64,000 bases of DNA from Bacteroidales bacterium UBA4772. Its GTDB lineage: Bacteria > Bacteroidota > Bacteroidia > Bacteroidales > VadinHA17. Every line of letters begins with the position of its first letter. The stretch's first letter is position 1. Location of the stretch: positions 124,001-188,000 of the forward strand of contig DHHM01000010.1 in NCBI GenBank assembly GCA_002403305.1, given 5' to 3'. This document shows, in pieces, positions 43,686 through 52,065 of this stretch. The position numbers and the translations under genes were made by a program. The notes beneath the pieces are model-generated. The model worked only from the letters and a program-made list of their open reading frames with translations. It did no database searches and had not been told where the DNA came from.

Positions 43686-44174
43686 GATCGACAGCACTTT
43701 TGGTTTCTTCGGTAATCCTGCCGGCAGGGTGACTGCCGTCAGAACTCACGCGGCGAAAATAACCAAAGTATTCATCCGGCAATTGATAAGAAGGGTCGGC
43801 AGGCTGAAAATACGATTTTGTACCTACCGCGAACTGCATAATAAGACTGATTACCGACAACCGCCCCAATCGACGAGGTATTCCGGCAAGAGCCTGACCT
43901 GTTGCCGCAATTCTGCTGATCAATCAGGTGTTTCTGCAGGTTCCTGACCTGTTGCCGAAATTCTGCTGATCAATCAGGTGTTTCTGCAGGTTCCTGACCT
44001 GTTGCCGCATTCTGCTGATCAATCAGGTGTTTCTGCAGGTTCCTGACCTGTTGCCGCGATTTTGCTGATCAAATAATCGGAGAATATTTTGCTGCAGATG
44101 CTGTTCTTTTTCCCCAAATTGAGATATCTTCGAAACTGAACAGATCACTCATCTGCCTGGCTAAAGAAAATTTT
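43686..44174. other. Gene-free region between porin and amidohydrolase
   Basis: The region contains the 50-bp tandem repeat (43893-44071) and otherwise unique sequence. It must hold divergent promoters for the porin (- strand) and the amidohydrolase (+ strand). I see no gene or RNA in it. Confidence 0.5.
43893..44071. repeat. 50-bp tandem repeat, 3.5 copies
   Basis: Units begin at 43893, 43943, 43993 and 44042 with CCTGACCTGTTGCCG, spaced 50, 50 and 49 bases. Each holds an inner palindromic stretch CTGATCAATCAG and TTTCTGCAGG. Identity between units is near complete, with no variable spacers. The repeat ends about 100 bases before the amidohydrolase start. Confidence 0.85.
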
Positions 44175-44996
44175 ATGATCATCGACGGACACGCGCATCT
44201 CGGAGGGGAATACAGGGATCTTCCGGCTATACTGGAGACCCTTGATACGACAGGTACGGACATGGTCGTTCTCTGTCCGGCCGATGCGCCGAGGAACAGA
44301 CCTATGCCACTGCCTGATCCTCCGGTGAAGGTCCCGGGCAAGGAGCTCAGCTGGCTTATAAACAGGTTCCTCAGACAGGCCTCCCGTAGCAGAGGCAGAC
44401 AACAGCATATCGAACAGGGTAACCGGGAGGTATATGAGATCGCCAGGGCCTCAAACGGACGCGTTATACAATTCTACTGGGCGGACCTGAGGCAGAGGCA
44501 CATTGCCGATGACATCCGGTCAAAGACCAGGTCGTGGCAGTTAAAAGGGATCAAACTGCACCAGAGCTGCCATCCCTTCAGGATAAACTCCCCCGTCTTC
44601 GCAGAGGTAACAGAGCTGGCAGCAGCCGAAGGGTTGCCGGTATTCATTCACCCACATTCAAAACGTGATGTGGAAGATCTGATAGCTTTCTCCGGAACTG
44701 TGAAGACACCTTTAATTGTGGGACATCTTATCGGGCTGGAGATCTTCATAAGCATGAAGGAGAGAACATCTGAGAATATCTATTTCGATATTTCATGCCC
44801 GCCCATGATCTCTGATGAAAGAATATATCTGGCGCTGAAGGAGTTTGGAGCCGGAAGGGTTGTCATGGGCTCCGACACCCCGTACGGTAAGAACAATACC
44901 AGACACATCATTGAAAGAGTAAATAACCTGAAAATAAGTCAGAGGGAGAAGGAGATGATACTGGGAGGTAACCTGAAAAATATTCTCCGGATCTGA
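44175..44996 (+). CDS. Amidohydrolase-family metal-dependent hydrolase
   Basis: 273 aa TIM-barrel of the Amidohydro_2 class. Metal ligands are visible in IIDGHAHLGG (His6, His8), GIKLHQSCHPF, LPVFIHPHSKRD, IVGHLIG and the closing Asp in VVMGSDTPYG. The branch includes decarboxylases and hydrolases; substrate unknown. Residues ~55-80 hold a basic insertion (FLRQASRSRGRQQ). The gene seems monocistronic, downstream of the 50-bp repeats. Confidence 0.82.
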   Translation: MIIDGHAHLGGEYRDLPAILETLDTTGTDMVVLCPADAPRNRPMPLPDPPVKVPGKELSWLINRFLRQASRSRGRQQHIEQGNREVYEIARASNGRVIQFYWADLRQRHIADDIRSKTRSWQLKGIKLHQSCHPFRINSPVFAEVTELAAAEGLPVFIHPHSKRDVEDLIAFSGTVKTPLIVGHLIGLEIFISMKERTSENIYFDISCPPMISDERIYLALKEFGAGRVVMGSDTPYGKNNTRHIIERVNNLKISQREKEMILGGNLKNILRI

Positions 44997-45453
44997 ACGA
45001 CCACGGAAGATTAGGCTGATACTCCGGTCTTGGTCGCTTGTGGCCGGGAAGAGCACCGGGACCACCCGCCCCCGGGTACACCTCTTCAATGGATTCGGCA
45101 GGAAAGCTGTTAAACCTGTCAGGAACGGTTGGATCCGATCCCTGCGTCTCCTCTATGACACTCAGCTCTATCTGACTGTTGTCAGGCTTTTCCCTGAGGT
45201 AACCAATGAAATGAGGAGTTGATGTCCCCGGCAGCAGTGCCGGACTTGGGATCAGGTAGAATTGATTGTCTCACTCGCCTGAAATTTTCTGTAATGATAT
45301 TTTGAAGTTACATATTTATTATTTTACTTTGCAGTTCAAAGTACTCTAATTAATATAGTCAATATATCCGGGGAATATTTTAAACTGGGAAAGAGCCCCA
45401 TGGCAGAGATGGAACCAATATCAAATCAGATAAATCAATAAAGCAGGAAAGTC
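44997..45453. other. Gene-free region before small membrane protein
   Basis: 457 bases with no convincing gene. Short open frames on both strands have no family features or plausible starts. The right part contains the promoter at 45301-45331 and a leader of roughly 115 bases before the next start codon. Confidence 0.5.
45301..45331 (+). promoter_or_regulatory. Bacteroidota-type promoter of the small membrane protein gene
   Basis: TTTG at 45301-45304 and TTACTTTG at 45324-45331, separated by 19 bases, match the Bacteroides consensus TTTG-N19/21-TAnnTTTG except for one base. Transcription should start near 45338, leaving a leader of about 115 bases. Confidence 0.6.
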
Positions 45454-45741
45454 ATGAAGAATAAATCTGTTTTTTGGGATGTCATTAGCTGGATGTTCGG
45501 TGTAATTGTCCTGGCAATCGGACTGGTGAATATTTTCTGGGGCAATGACCCATTTTTCGGAGTCTTTATTGCACTCCTTGCCTTCGTCTATTTCCCGCCT
45601 GTAAATTCACTGCTTAAAAAAATTACCGGAATCAGGATACATTTCATCTTAAAAATTCTTTTGGGACTGTTCATTCTATGGGCAGCGCTCGGAGTGGGCG
45701 AACTATTTGACAAGATTGATATGATGCTGATGGAATTCTAA
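45454..45741 (+). CDS. Small integral membrane protein, unknown
   Basis: 95 aa with three hydrophobic helices (ISWMFGVIVLAIGLVNIFWG; FFGVFIALLAFVYFPPVN; ILKILLGLFILWAALGVGEL). No known family is recognisable; the build is like small membrane proteins of unknown role. It has its own promoter (45301-45331) and a terminator 95 bases after the stop, so it is a single-gene unit. Confidence 0.65.
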   Translation: MKNKSVFWDVISWMFGVIVLAIGLVNIFWGNDPFFGVFIALLAFVYFPPVNSLLKKITGIRIHFILKILLGLFILWAALGVGELFDKIDMMLMEF

Positions 45742-45835
45742 CCACTCCGTTAGTGAAAAAAGTGAGGTATCAACCTCAATCTTCAATACTAACCATACTG
45801 GCTGATAAACGAATCTTTCGCAAGAAGGTCACTCG

Positions 45836-45868
45836 AAATCCATCAGAGATTGATGGATTTTGTTCTTT
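45836..45868 (+). terminator. Rho-independent terminator after the small membrane protein gene
   Basis: AAATCCATCA (45836-45845) pairs with TGATGGATTT (45851-45860) around GAGAT, followed by TGTTCTTT. It lies between the small membrane protein gene and the Gre factor gene on the + strand. Confidence 0.75.
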
Positions 45869-45901
45869 AATAAATAATTTAGCAGTCCGGACACATTAAC
45901 T

Positions 45902-46405
45902 ATGAGCAGAGGATTTGTAAAAGAAGGAGACCAGGAAGAGGTTCCGATGGTGCCGCAGAGGGCTTATCTGCCGGAGGGTGTGCCAAACTTTGTCACCCGC
46001 AGCGGGATGGAGGAGCTGTTGGCTGAAAAGGAGGCGCTGATGCAGGAGAAGGAGAATCTGAACATCACCAATGAGAATGAAAAGCGACTGGACATAAACT
46101 TCATCAATGCAAAACTGCAGCTGCTCAATAACAGGATTGCCGAAGCCCGGATCGTCGAACCGGAAGAGCAACAGAAAAATGAAGTGACCTTCGGGGCTAT
46201 GGTAACCCTTAAAAATGCGGCATCAGGCAAGATCCAGACTATTCAGATTGTAGGTGTTGACGAGGCTGATATTGCCAGAGGCAAGGTCTCGTTCATGTCA
46301 CCTGTGGCAAGGGCACTGATAAACAAAAAAGTCGGCGACAGGATTACCCTGAAACGGGACAGGGAAGAGATAGTCTACGAGATTACCGGGATAGCCTACC
46401 TGTGA
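45902..46405 (+). CDS. GreA/GreB-family transcription elongation factor
   Basis: 167 aa. Binds the secondary channel of RNA polymerase and promotes cleavage of backtracked RNA. A coiled-coil N-terminal domain (about 35-100: FVTRSGMEELLAEKEALMQEKENL, RLDINFINAKLQLLNNRIAEARIV) is followed by the FKBP-like C-domain (about 108-167) with FGAMVTLKN, IVGVDEADIARGKVSFMSPVARALI and KKVGDRITL. The N-terminus has a ~30-residue extension (VPQRAYLPEGVPNFVT), usual in the GreB-like class of Bacteroidota. Confidence 0.92.
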   Translation: MSRGFVKEGDQEEVPMVPQRAYLPEGVPNFVTRSGMEELLAEKEALMQEKENLNITNENEKRLDINFINAKLQLLNNRIAEARIVEPEEQQKNEVTFGAMVTLKNAASGKIQTIQIVGVDEADIARGKVSFMSPVARALINKKVGDRITLKRDREEIVYEITGIAYL

Positions 46406-46434
46406 TTCCTGCGGGATGTCATCTGTGATCCCGG

Positions 46435-47013
46435 CTATTTCAAACGGTAAAAACTGACTGAATTTTTGTAAAAGGTGGGTACATAGAGAACCCTGTTTTC
46501 TGAATCGTACCCGATATCTGCAGAGTTTATTCCCTGATCCCGGGTGTCAGGCAGGACCTCTTTTGATCCGTTGTCTTTTACATACCAGACGATGCCCTCG
46601 GAATCAACGGTTACATCATTCAAACATGCAGATCCCTCAACTGGAATGCGTTGGACTATCGATGTTTTATCGATGTCTATTACCACGACCTCTGTAATGT
46701 TGGCCACGTATAACAGATTTTTATACAGGCCCATGCCCTTGGGGGCATCCAGCCCTGTAATCCAGTCGTTATTAATGATCTTACCGTCAAGTCCGACTTT
46801 TGCTATGGAGCCGTTCCCGTCCTTCTCCATCGGAGATCCATCAATGTTTGCGACATATAAGACCCTTGCTTCTGCATCATAGAGAACAGATTCAGGAACC
46901 TTAAGCGTCGAATCGGTCTGCCAGATTTTTTCCAGCGAATGCTGGGCCGTTAAATTTGCAGTAATGAAGATGATCGCCGCAAATAACATTAGTTTCATGC
47001 CAGCTTTTTTCAT
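46435..47013 (-). CDS. SMP-30/NHL-type beta-propeller protein, internally shortened
   Basis: 192 aa with signal peptide (cleavage near NLTAQ). The first half gives propeller blades (KVPESVLYDAEARVLYVANIDG, GLDAPKGMGLYKNLLYVANI, VPVEGSACLNDVTVDSEG) and the end has ADIGYDSENRVLYVPTFYKNSV, the closing blade. Full-length members are ~280-300 aa; the part expected between VTVDSEG and the LLDT...NSADI motif is missing, so about 80-100 residues seem to be lost in frame. The remaining propeller cannot close normally. It begins the AT-richer accessory region. Confidence 0.7.
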   Translation of the reverse strand: MKKAGMKLMLFAAIIFITANLTAQHSLEKIWQTDSTLKVPESVLYDAEARVLYVANIDGSPMEKDGNGSIAKVGLDGKIINNDWITGLDAPKGMGLYKNLLYVANITEVVVIDIDKTSIVQRIPVEGSACLNDVTVDSEGIVWYVKDNGSKEVLPDTRDQGINSADIGYDSENRVLYVPTFYKNSVSFYRLK

Positions 47014-47243
47014 ACGATCAGTGTTTGAATGTTACCTGAAAAGCCAATAGGGCCGATTCCCCCGAAAGGCAGGTATGGTGATGCTATCTGCATTACCGTA
47101 TAGTTGACGGCTGCAGTACCCTGCACCGGGCAGTCCTGAGCTTGCCCGCATCACTGCCGGGACGGTCCGCGACAGGGTCATTGAGCTTGACAGAACCTGG
47201 GGGCTTGACCACGGCGCAGGGAGTGTAAGTCTCGAGAACCGAA

Positions 47244-47259
47244 TCCCGATTTATCGGGA
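47244..47259. repeat. Dispersed palindrome TCCCGATTTATCGGGA, copy 2
   Basis: Reverse complement of the element at 15461-15476. Seven-base arms around two bases. Both copies lie in non-coding DNA next to other inverted repeats. Confidence 0.65.
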
Positions 47260-47432
47260 GGAGCCCGACGAACGCAGTGAGTCAAAAAAGAGATGAGTGT
47301 GATGGCTCTCGCTTCGCCAGCCGAAGCCTTGGCGAAGGCTGGCTCTCGCTCTGCCAGCCGAAGCTTCAGCGAAGGCTGGCTCTCACACACTCTCTTTTTC
47401 AGCCCTCCTTCGCCAAGGCTTCGGAGGGCGCC

Positions 47433-47460
47433 GTACCCCCAACGGCCAAAAGTTGCAACC
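47433..47460 (+). repeat. 28-bp dispersed core repeat, copy 1
   Basis: Starts GTACCCCCAACGGCCAAAAG and ends TTGCAACC. Copies at 49468-49495 and 50800-50827 differ by one or two bases. Each follows a hairpin-forming sequence. Confidence 0.8.
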
Positions 47461-47468
47461 AATCAGGA

Positions 47469-48152
47469 TTAATCGACTACCTGCAACTCGGTTATCATGC
47501 TGAAAATAATCGGCCCGGCAACCAGCTCAGCATAGGGTGTTCCCACGGGGCCAGTCACAACCTGAAAAGCATTCACATGGCAATCTGCAAAGAAACTGGT
47601 GCCGTCAAAGGAGCCATTATAATTCACGGTGCCCTTATTGACTCCAGGACCGAAAAGTTCATACCCCGTATGGGTTTTTATTTGTTCAACAACATTCGCA
47701 AAGGGGGGAGGTTCCAATAGCCCGGATGGCTGCAATTCCAGCCATGTTTCGGGCCAGGTAAACTTCAATGCACCGCTGGGGGTAATTTCCCCTTTAAAAG
47801 TTATTTCCCTGAAAAGCACTGGGGGATCGAAAGGAAGAGTTTCAATCGTGTGAAGCGTAAAGTTCTGTTTATCACTGAAAGTCAGCTCTGCCGTACACAG
47901 TGTAAACAGCTGCGCCGGGTCAACTATAAGCTTATGCTCCTCTTTTGCATAAACATACCACCGCATAAAACCCTGAAGGGTGACAGTGCCTTCTCGCACG
48001 ACGAGACTTTTCATATTCATGTTATTAAGCGCATCGTTCGATCCCAAAGGGTCTGTGTTCTGTTTAGTACATCCAATTAAGGAAATCAGCAACATGGATA
48101 GAACTAATATCATTAGTTTACACCCATTTGCAAATTGACTTAGTGTTTTCAT
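47469..48152 (-). CDS. Lipoprotein of unknown function
   Basis: 227 aa from the ATG at 48152, which gives a lipoprotein signal (MKTLSQFANGCKLMILVLSM, then LLISLIGC). The mature part has no family I know; it is beta-rich (GTVTLQGFMRWYVYA, FKGEITPSGALKFTWPETWLEL, NYNGSFDGTSFFADCHVNAFQV). It lies 108 bases after an AraC-type gene on the same strand, which may regulate it. The stop abuts the 28-bp core repeat copy 1. Confidence 0.65.
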   Translation of the reverse strand: MKTLSQFANGCKLMILVLSMLLISLIGCTKQNTDPLGSNDALNNMNMKSLVVREGTVTLQGFMRWYVYAKEEHKLIVDPAQLFTLCTAELTFSDKQNFTLHTIETLPFDPPVLFREITFKGEITPSGALKFTWPETWLELQPSGLLEPPPFANVVEQIKTHTGYELFGPGVNKGTVNYNGSFDGTSFFADCHVNAFQVVTGPVGTPYAELVAGPIIFSMITELQVVD

Positions 48153-48260
48153 AATCATATGGTTTAAGTGATAAATGGTTAAACCAAAATTATGACCTTT
48201 CTGATCCCATTTATTGTAAATTTGCGACATTCAATAAGACATCCGCAACTGGACAGACTA

Positions 48261-49091
48261 CTACACTTTAATGAATAACCTGTTGTGGACTGCTTCCTTG
48301 CTTGTTTCTATTCCCTGCAACTGCACTGGAGAAATACCAGCTATCTTCCTTATATCTTTGATAAAATGTGATTGATCAAAGTATCCGCATAAGTAACTTA
48401 TCCCTGCCAGGTTAGCGTTCGGTTCTTCAGCCAGCATCCTGATAGCCCTGTTAATTCTGAATATCTGTAGCATCTCCTTTGCGGGTATTCCAATCTCTTC
48501 CATGAAGTGTCTCTCCAATGATCTGGGTGTTATATTATAAATTTCACACAGTTGGGATACCCTGCTCATCCCATTGGTTTTGTCCATTTTGCTGACAATA
48601 TGATCCAATAAATCCAAACCGATTGAATATTCCTTTGCAACCCTTGAAAAATACTTTTCAAAGAGTTCCTTCATTGTATTTATATTATTACAAACATTAA
48701 GTTGTTCCCATAAATCATCAATGTCCTTTTTGAAAACAGAATCACCCATAATGCAATATTTGCTGAAGTCTGAACTTTTTATTCTGAACAGATTATAGAA
48801 ACCCCGTGGTCGGAATACAATACAGAATCCGCCATTTCTTTCTGTACCCAACATATTGGAATAAGCACTTTGATCATAAAGATGCACTCCTGCCAAATGG
48901 ATCCTTGGAAAATCCAGATTATAATATTCTGGTGAAATTAATTTTAGCTGAGTAAAGTTGAAGTACATTTCGACATTGGTGATCGGCACAATCTTAAAAA
49001 TACCTTTCAGATCCGTTTCTACATATTTATAATATTGAATGAACGGTTTAAAAAGTTCTGAGGGTTCCGCTATTTCAATCTTCTGCCCCAT
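48261..49091 (-). CDS. AraC-family transcriptional regulator
   Basis: 276 aa. The N-terminal ~150 residues form a ligand-type domain (FKPFIQYYKYVETDLKGIFKIVP, GGFCIVFRPRGFYNLF). The C-terminal AraC DNA-binding region (about 180-270) has SRVSQLCEIYNITPRSLERHFMEEIG and LAGISYLCGYFDQSHFIKDIRKIAGISPVQ, two helix-turn-helices with the usual spacing. Codon use is AT-richer than the PUL genes. It precedes the lipoprotein gene on the same strand. Confidence 0.9.
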   Translation of the reverse strand: MGQKIEIAEPSELFKPFIQYYKYVETDLKGIFKIVPITNVEMYFNFTQLKLISPEYYNLDFPRIHLAGVHLYDQSAYSNMLGTERNGGFCIVFRPRGFYNLFRIKSSDFSKYCIMGDSVFKKDIDDLWEQLNVCNNINTMKELFEKYFSRVAKEYSIGLDLLDHIVSKMDKTNGMSRVSQLCEIYNITPRSLERHFMEEIGIPAKEMLQIFRINRAIRMLAEEPNANLAGISYLCGYFDQSHFIKDIRKIAGISPVQLQGIETSKEAVHNRLFIKV

Positions 49092-49605
49092 TGAAAGAAT
49101 TCTAAATCAACTATTAATGATGCAGTTAACAACTGTAGCTGATTTGTGAGAGATCTCCCTAAATTTACACAATAAATAAATGCAAGTCAATGGTTTAGCC
49201 TACAAAACCAATTACAGGTATCCGTGAGCCGGACAAATTTCTTATACGACTCATTGTCTCTTATGCCAAAGCCAATACCCATGACTACTTCTCACTGGTC
49301 TTTTCTGACCACTTGAATCCGGAGTTAATCTCTTGATCTATATATAAACTAAAAATGTCAGTTCCCTTGTCGGAGTATAAAAAGGCGACTGGCTTATGCA
49401 GTGTTAGAGCGGGAGCGAGAAAAAAGAGTGAGGTGCTCGCTCTCGCTCACACTCTCACCCTTTTTTGGTACCCCCAACGGACAAAAGTTGTAACCAATAA
49501 ACTGAATGACAAAAATTGGTCAATACTCTGACCTTTTCATTTTGCTTTTCTGTCGCCTGTATAAAGGCGTGATATCCGTCATCAACAGCTATTAAGGGCT
49601 TTTAA
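49092..49605. other. Gene-free region with AraC promoter, hairpin and core repeat copy 2
   Basis: 514 bases without a gene. On the - strand a TTG at 49188-49190 and TAAATTTA at 49160-49167 (20-base gap) may be the AraC promoter. At 49410-49466 AAAAAAGAGTGAG and CTCACCCTTTTTT face each other, making a long A/T-capped hairpin, followed by the core repeat copy 2. Confidence 0.5.
49468..49495 (+). repeat. 28-bp dispersed core repeat, copy 2
   Basis: GTACCCCCAACGGACAAAAG then TTGTAACC; one base different from copy 3 at 50800-50827. Preceded by an inverted repeat with A/T-rich ends. Confidence 0.8.
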
Positions 49606-50457
49606 TCAGAGCCCAGCCAGGGCAATTTTCACAGCTTCCTTAAGCGAGGTTGTCGGTTTTCCCGTAAGCTTTGAAAGCTGACGAGAATCATCGAACAGAT
49701 CACCTTCAGAGGCTGATGCATCCCAGCCGGCAATTTCATCTGCCATGGGCCCAGGCAGACCGAAACCTTTCAGCATGGTTGCATACTCAGTCATAGGGAG
49801 GTTCCTGTAAGGTATGGCTTTCCCTGTCTGGCGTGAGATTTCAGCCGCGAGTTCAGTCAGCGTATATGCCTCATCACCTGCCAGTTCGTAAATCATACCC
49901 TGATGATTCCCGTCCTGCAACACAGCCACTGCCGCTTCTGCAAAGTCGGCCCGAACTGCAGATGAAATCTTTCCGTTGCCGGCGCTGCCAATAAATGCGC
50001 CACCTTCAATTGAGCCCTTGACTGATCCTGTATAGTTTTCTGTATACCAGCCATTGCGTAATAAAGTAAACGGGATCCCTGATGCTCTTAACGCTGCTTC
50101 TGTCTCAACGTGCTCTCCCGCAAGGCTGAGTGATGATTTGTCAGCATGAAGAAGACTTGTATATACTATCCATTTAACACCCGACTTCTTTGCTGCATCA
50201 ATAACATTAGCGTGATGCCTGACTCGCTGGCCAATCTCACTGCCGGAAATTAACAGCAGTGTTTCAATATCCTTTAGGGGCTCAGCAAGAGTTTCAGGCC
50301 TGTTGTAATCAAACTCCCGGGCTTCAACACCCAGATCAGTTGCTTTCTGCGGTGACCTGACCAACGCTTTAATGTCTGCAGGAGACTTCACCTTCTTAAG
50401 CTTATCGATTACAATACGACCCAGTTGACCCGTTGCACCTGTTACTCCGATTTTCAT
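49606..50457 (-). CDS. NmrA-like NAD(P)H-dependent oxidoreductase (QOR2 type)
   Basis: 283 aa, atypical SDR. MKIGVTGATGQLGRIVIDKL carries the Rossmann GxxGxxG; further marks are ALVRSPQKA, ETLLLISGSEIGQRVRHHANVIDAAKKSGVKWIVYTSLLHA, LRNGWYTENYT and YELAGDEAYTLTELA. These match the quinone reductase QorB/YtfG group. It probably reduces quinones or acts as a redox sensor in the cytoplasm. It is monocistronic, between two repeat-rich spacers. Confidence 0.88.
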   Translation of the reverse strand: MKIGVTGATGQLGRIVIDKLKKVKSPADIKALVRSPQKATDLGVEAREFDYNRPETLAEPLKDIETLLLISGSEIGQRVRHHANVIDAAKKSGVKWIVYTSLLHADKSSLSLAGEHVETEAALRASGIPFTLLRNGWYTENYTGSVKGSIEGGAFIGSAGNGKISSAVRADFAEAAVAVLQDGNHQGMIYELAGDEAYTLTELAAEISRQTGKAIPYRNLPMTEYATMLKGFGLPGPMADEIAGWDASASEGDLFDDSRQLSKLTGKPTTSLKEAVKIALAGL

Positions 50458-50645
50458 AATTCTCTCCCTTCTTTTGGTTTTTTAAATAAACACATCTGGA
50501 TTGAAAAAGTTTAATCTCATGGATTATCTTAGCCTAAACCATTGGGGCGATACTGAGATGATGAACCACCATCTTTTTTTTCTGAGGTGACCAGGTGTCC
50601 ATGCTGCCTTCAGGCAGCCGGAAATTGCCAGATTGGTCAGTCACT

Positions 50646-50805
50646 GGTTGCAACTCTGACAAAAAATCACATTTCCGGAATTTAAAAGTTGCAGCCCTGA
50701 ACCATTAAAAATTGGTTCTTCTCATTCCTTAATCTGGTGAGGATTTCAGGATGTCATAAAAAGAAACAAGAGGTCGATTTTGACCTCTTGTGCCTCTGGG
50801 TACCC
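50646..50805 (+). repeat. 160-bp direct repeat, copy A
   Basis: Begins GGTTGCAACTCTGACAAAAA and ends with GGTACCC. It aligns without gaps over 160 bases to copy B at 58928-59087 beside tRNA-Leu; roughly three quarters of bases agree by eye, with the ends and the ACAAGAGGTC hairpin best kept. No tRNA gene follows this copy. Confidence 0.75.
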
Positions 50806-50827
50806 CCAACGGACAAAAGTTGCAACC
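50800..50827 (+). repeat. 28-bp dispersed core repeat, copy 3
   Basis: GTACCCCCAACGGACAAAAG then TTGCAACC. Its last ten bases AGTTGCAACC are the exact reverse complement of GGTTGCAACT at 50646-50655, so 50646-50827 is a 182-bp unit with 10-bp terminal inverted repeats. Confidence 0.75.
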
Positions 50828-50949
50828 TTTTCTTAGCTGATACTCGAAGCTCAGTACGGGGCCGCGGTTGCTTCCTTTCGTATTGTCCATGCCCGTACCA
50901 GTTTCACGAGTATCATTATTGATCTCTTTATAAATGTTGAAAGATTTTT

Positions 50950-52044
50950 TTACCTGACCTTAATATTGGTGTACTCTGCATCCGTGACCGGGTTTAACCA
51001 TATAACACTTCCCTTTTCTGTATTTGGGCTTATTGCAATATGAATCAGAACCGTTTGGGCTGAGGCACCATGCCAGTGCACTGCTCCAGGCGGAATCCTG
51101 ACAACATCGCCTTTGTGCAGCAACTGGGCGGACTTGCCAGCTTCCTGATAAAAACCCTGACCTCCTGTAATAAGGAGGATTTGTCCTCCCGGATGTTTAT
51201 GCCAGTTGGTCCTTGCTCCCGGCTCAAAAGTAACGTTACCTATTGAGGTGTTGTATGTGCTGTCATTGTTTATAAGCATTTGCAGCCAGGCATCACCGTT
51301 GAAATTATTACCTGTAATCTTATCTCCCTGGGGGAATACAAGTCCTGATGTGTCCTTCTTCGAGGTCTCAGCCCGGTTATTGATCCCACCGACAATCAAC
51401 AGGGCTTCAGTCAACTGATCCTGGGTTAAACCTAAATTAAGGCATATGGCCAGATGACTGCGAAGCATCGGCTCTGCCTTTCCAATTGCACTCAGGACGG
51501 AAATAGTTACCAGTTCCCTCTGGGCATATGTCAGAACATCACGTTCAAAAATGTCGGCAAACAGATGCTCTTTAAGAAAGGTGTCGATTATCGGCGCAAA
51601 GGCTCCGTATCCGGACAATGGTTTCTCCTGCGGTGCATTGGTGAGTTCTCCCAATACCTTCTTCCCCCTCTCATATTTTTCAGCTTCCTGATTTATCGGC
51701 GATGCTTCAGCACCCGGATTATTGTTGATTCCTTTGGCTTTTCGTTCATCGAGCACTTCCATTAAGGTCTGCAATCCCCGTATACTGCGCGGAAATCCAC
51801 AATACGCGTACAGGTGTACAATCACTTCCCTGATTTCGTTGACAGTTAATCCTGCATCCAGTCCTTTGTTCAGTGCTGGTTTTAAATCCTGCAGCTCGCC
51901 TTTGGCAGTGTAAGCTGAAATGAGAATAATACTTCGCTGACCCTCAGTTAAAGTCTGAATTGAGCTCATTTCATTTTGTGCGCTGAGACTACAGGCAAAA
52001 AAACAGGTTGCAACAATTGCTAAAAAAAATCTCCGGTTGTACAT
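50950..52044 (-). CDS. Exported CMD-cupin fusion (two carboxymuconolactone-decarboxylase-like domains plus cupin)
   Basis: 364 aa with signal peptide (cleavage near CSLSAQ). Residues ~30-110 and ~130-235 are two alpha-helical CMD/AhpD-type repeats (LTVNEIREVIVHLYAYCGFPRSIRGLQTLMEVL; YAQRELVTISVLSAIGKAEPMLRSHLAICLNLG). Residues ~265-364 form a cupin with metal-binding motif NWHKHPGGQILLIT and GAVHWHGA. Neither CMD part has the AhpD CxxC pair, so peroxidase action is unlikely. It is followed 21 bases upstream-to-downstream by no further gene in the operon; it is the last of the hydrolase/reductase run. A lactone or quinone-type substrate is only a guess. Confidence 0.85.
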   Translation of the reverse strand: MYNRRFFLAIVATCFFACSLSAQNEMSSIQTLTEGQRSIILISAYTAKGELQDLKPALNKGLDAGLTVNEIREVIVHLYAYCGFPRSIRGLQTLMEVLDERKAKGINNNPGAEASPINQEAEKYERGKKVLGELTNAPQEKPLSGYGAFAPIIDTFLKEHLFADIFERDVLTYAQRELVTISVLSAIGKAEPMLRSHLAICLNLGLTQDQLTEALLIVGGINNRAETSKKDTSGLVFPQGDKITGNNFNGDAWLQMLINNDSTYNTSIGNVTFEPGARTNWHKHPGGQILLITGGQGFYQEAGKSAQLLHKGDVVRIPPGAVHWHGASAQTVLIHIAISPNTEKGSVIWLNPVTDAEYTNIKVR

Positions 52045-52065
52045 GACAGTTTACAATTAAATTAA

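Larger units (their letters stand above)
47014..47468. other. Gene-free repeat region (palindrome, nested hairpins, 28-bp core copy 1)
   Basis: No gene. Contents in order: a palindrome TCCCGATTTATCGGGA (47244-47259); CTCGCTTCGCCAGCCGAAGC-type nested inverted repeats (about 47305-47425), and core repeat copy 1 (47433-47460). An open frame here on the - strand reads only through the repeats (words like AFAKASAGEA) and is rejected. Confidence 0.6.
50458..50949. other. Gene-free region with 160-bp direct repeat A and core repeat copy 3
   Basis: No gene. It holds the leader of the NmrA-like gene, then direct repeat A (50646-50805), which includes a duplicated tRNA-type terminator hairpin (50766-50791), then the end of core repeat copy 3 (50827). 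The last ~120 bases are unique. Confidence 0.55.

Noticed and set aside
43893..44071. Possible CRISPR array
   Set aside because: The entire 50-bp unit is conserved with no variable spacers, only 3.5 units, and no cas genes.
45040..45222. 60-codon + strand frame in the 44997-45453 spacer
   Set aside because: No signal, domain or promoter; composition unlike neighbours.
47178..47462. 94-codon - strand frame with AFAKASAGEA-type words
   Set aside because: It reads through nested inverted repeats and the core repeat; such words are products of dispersed repeats, not of a gene.
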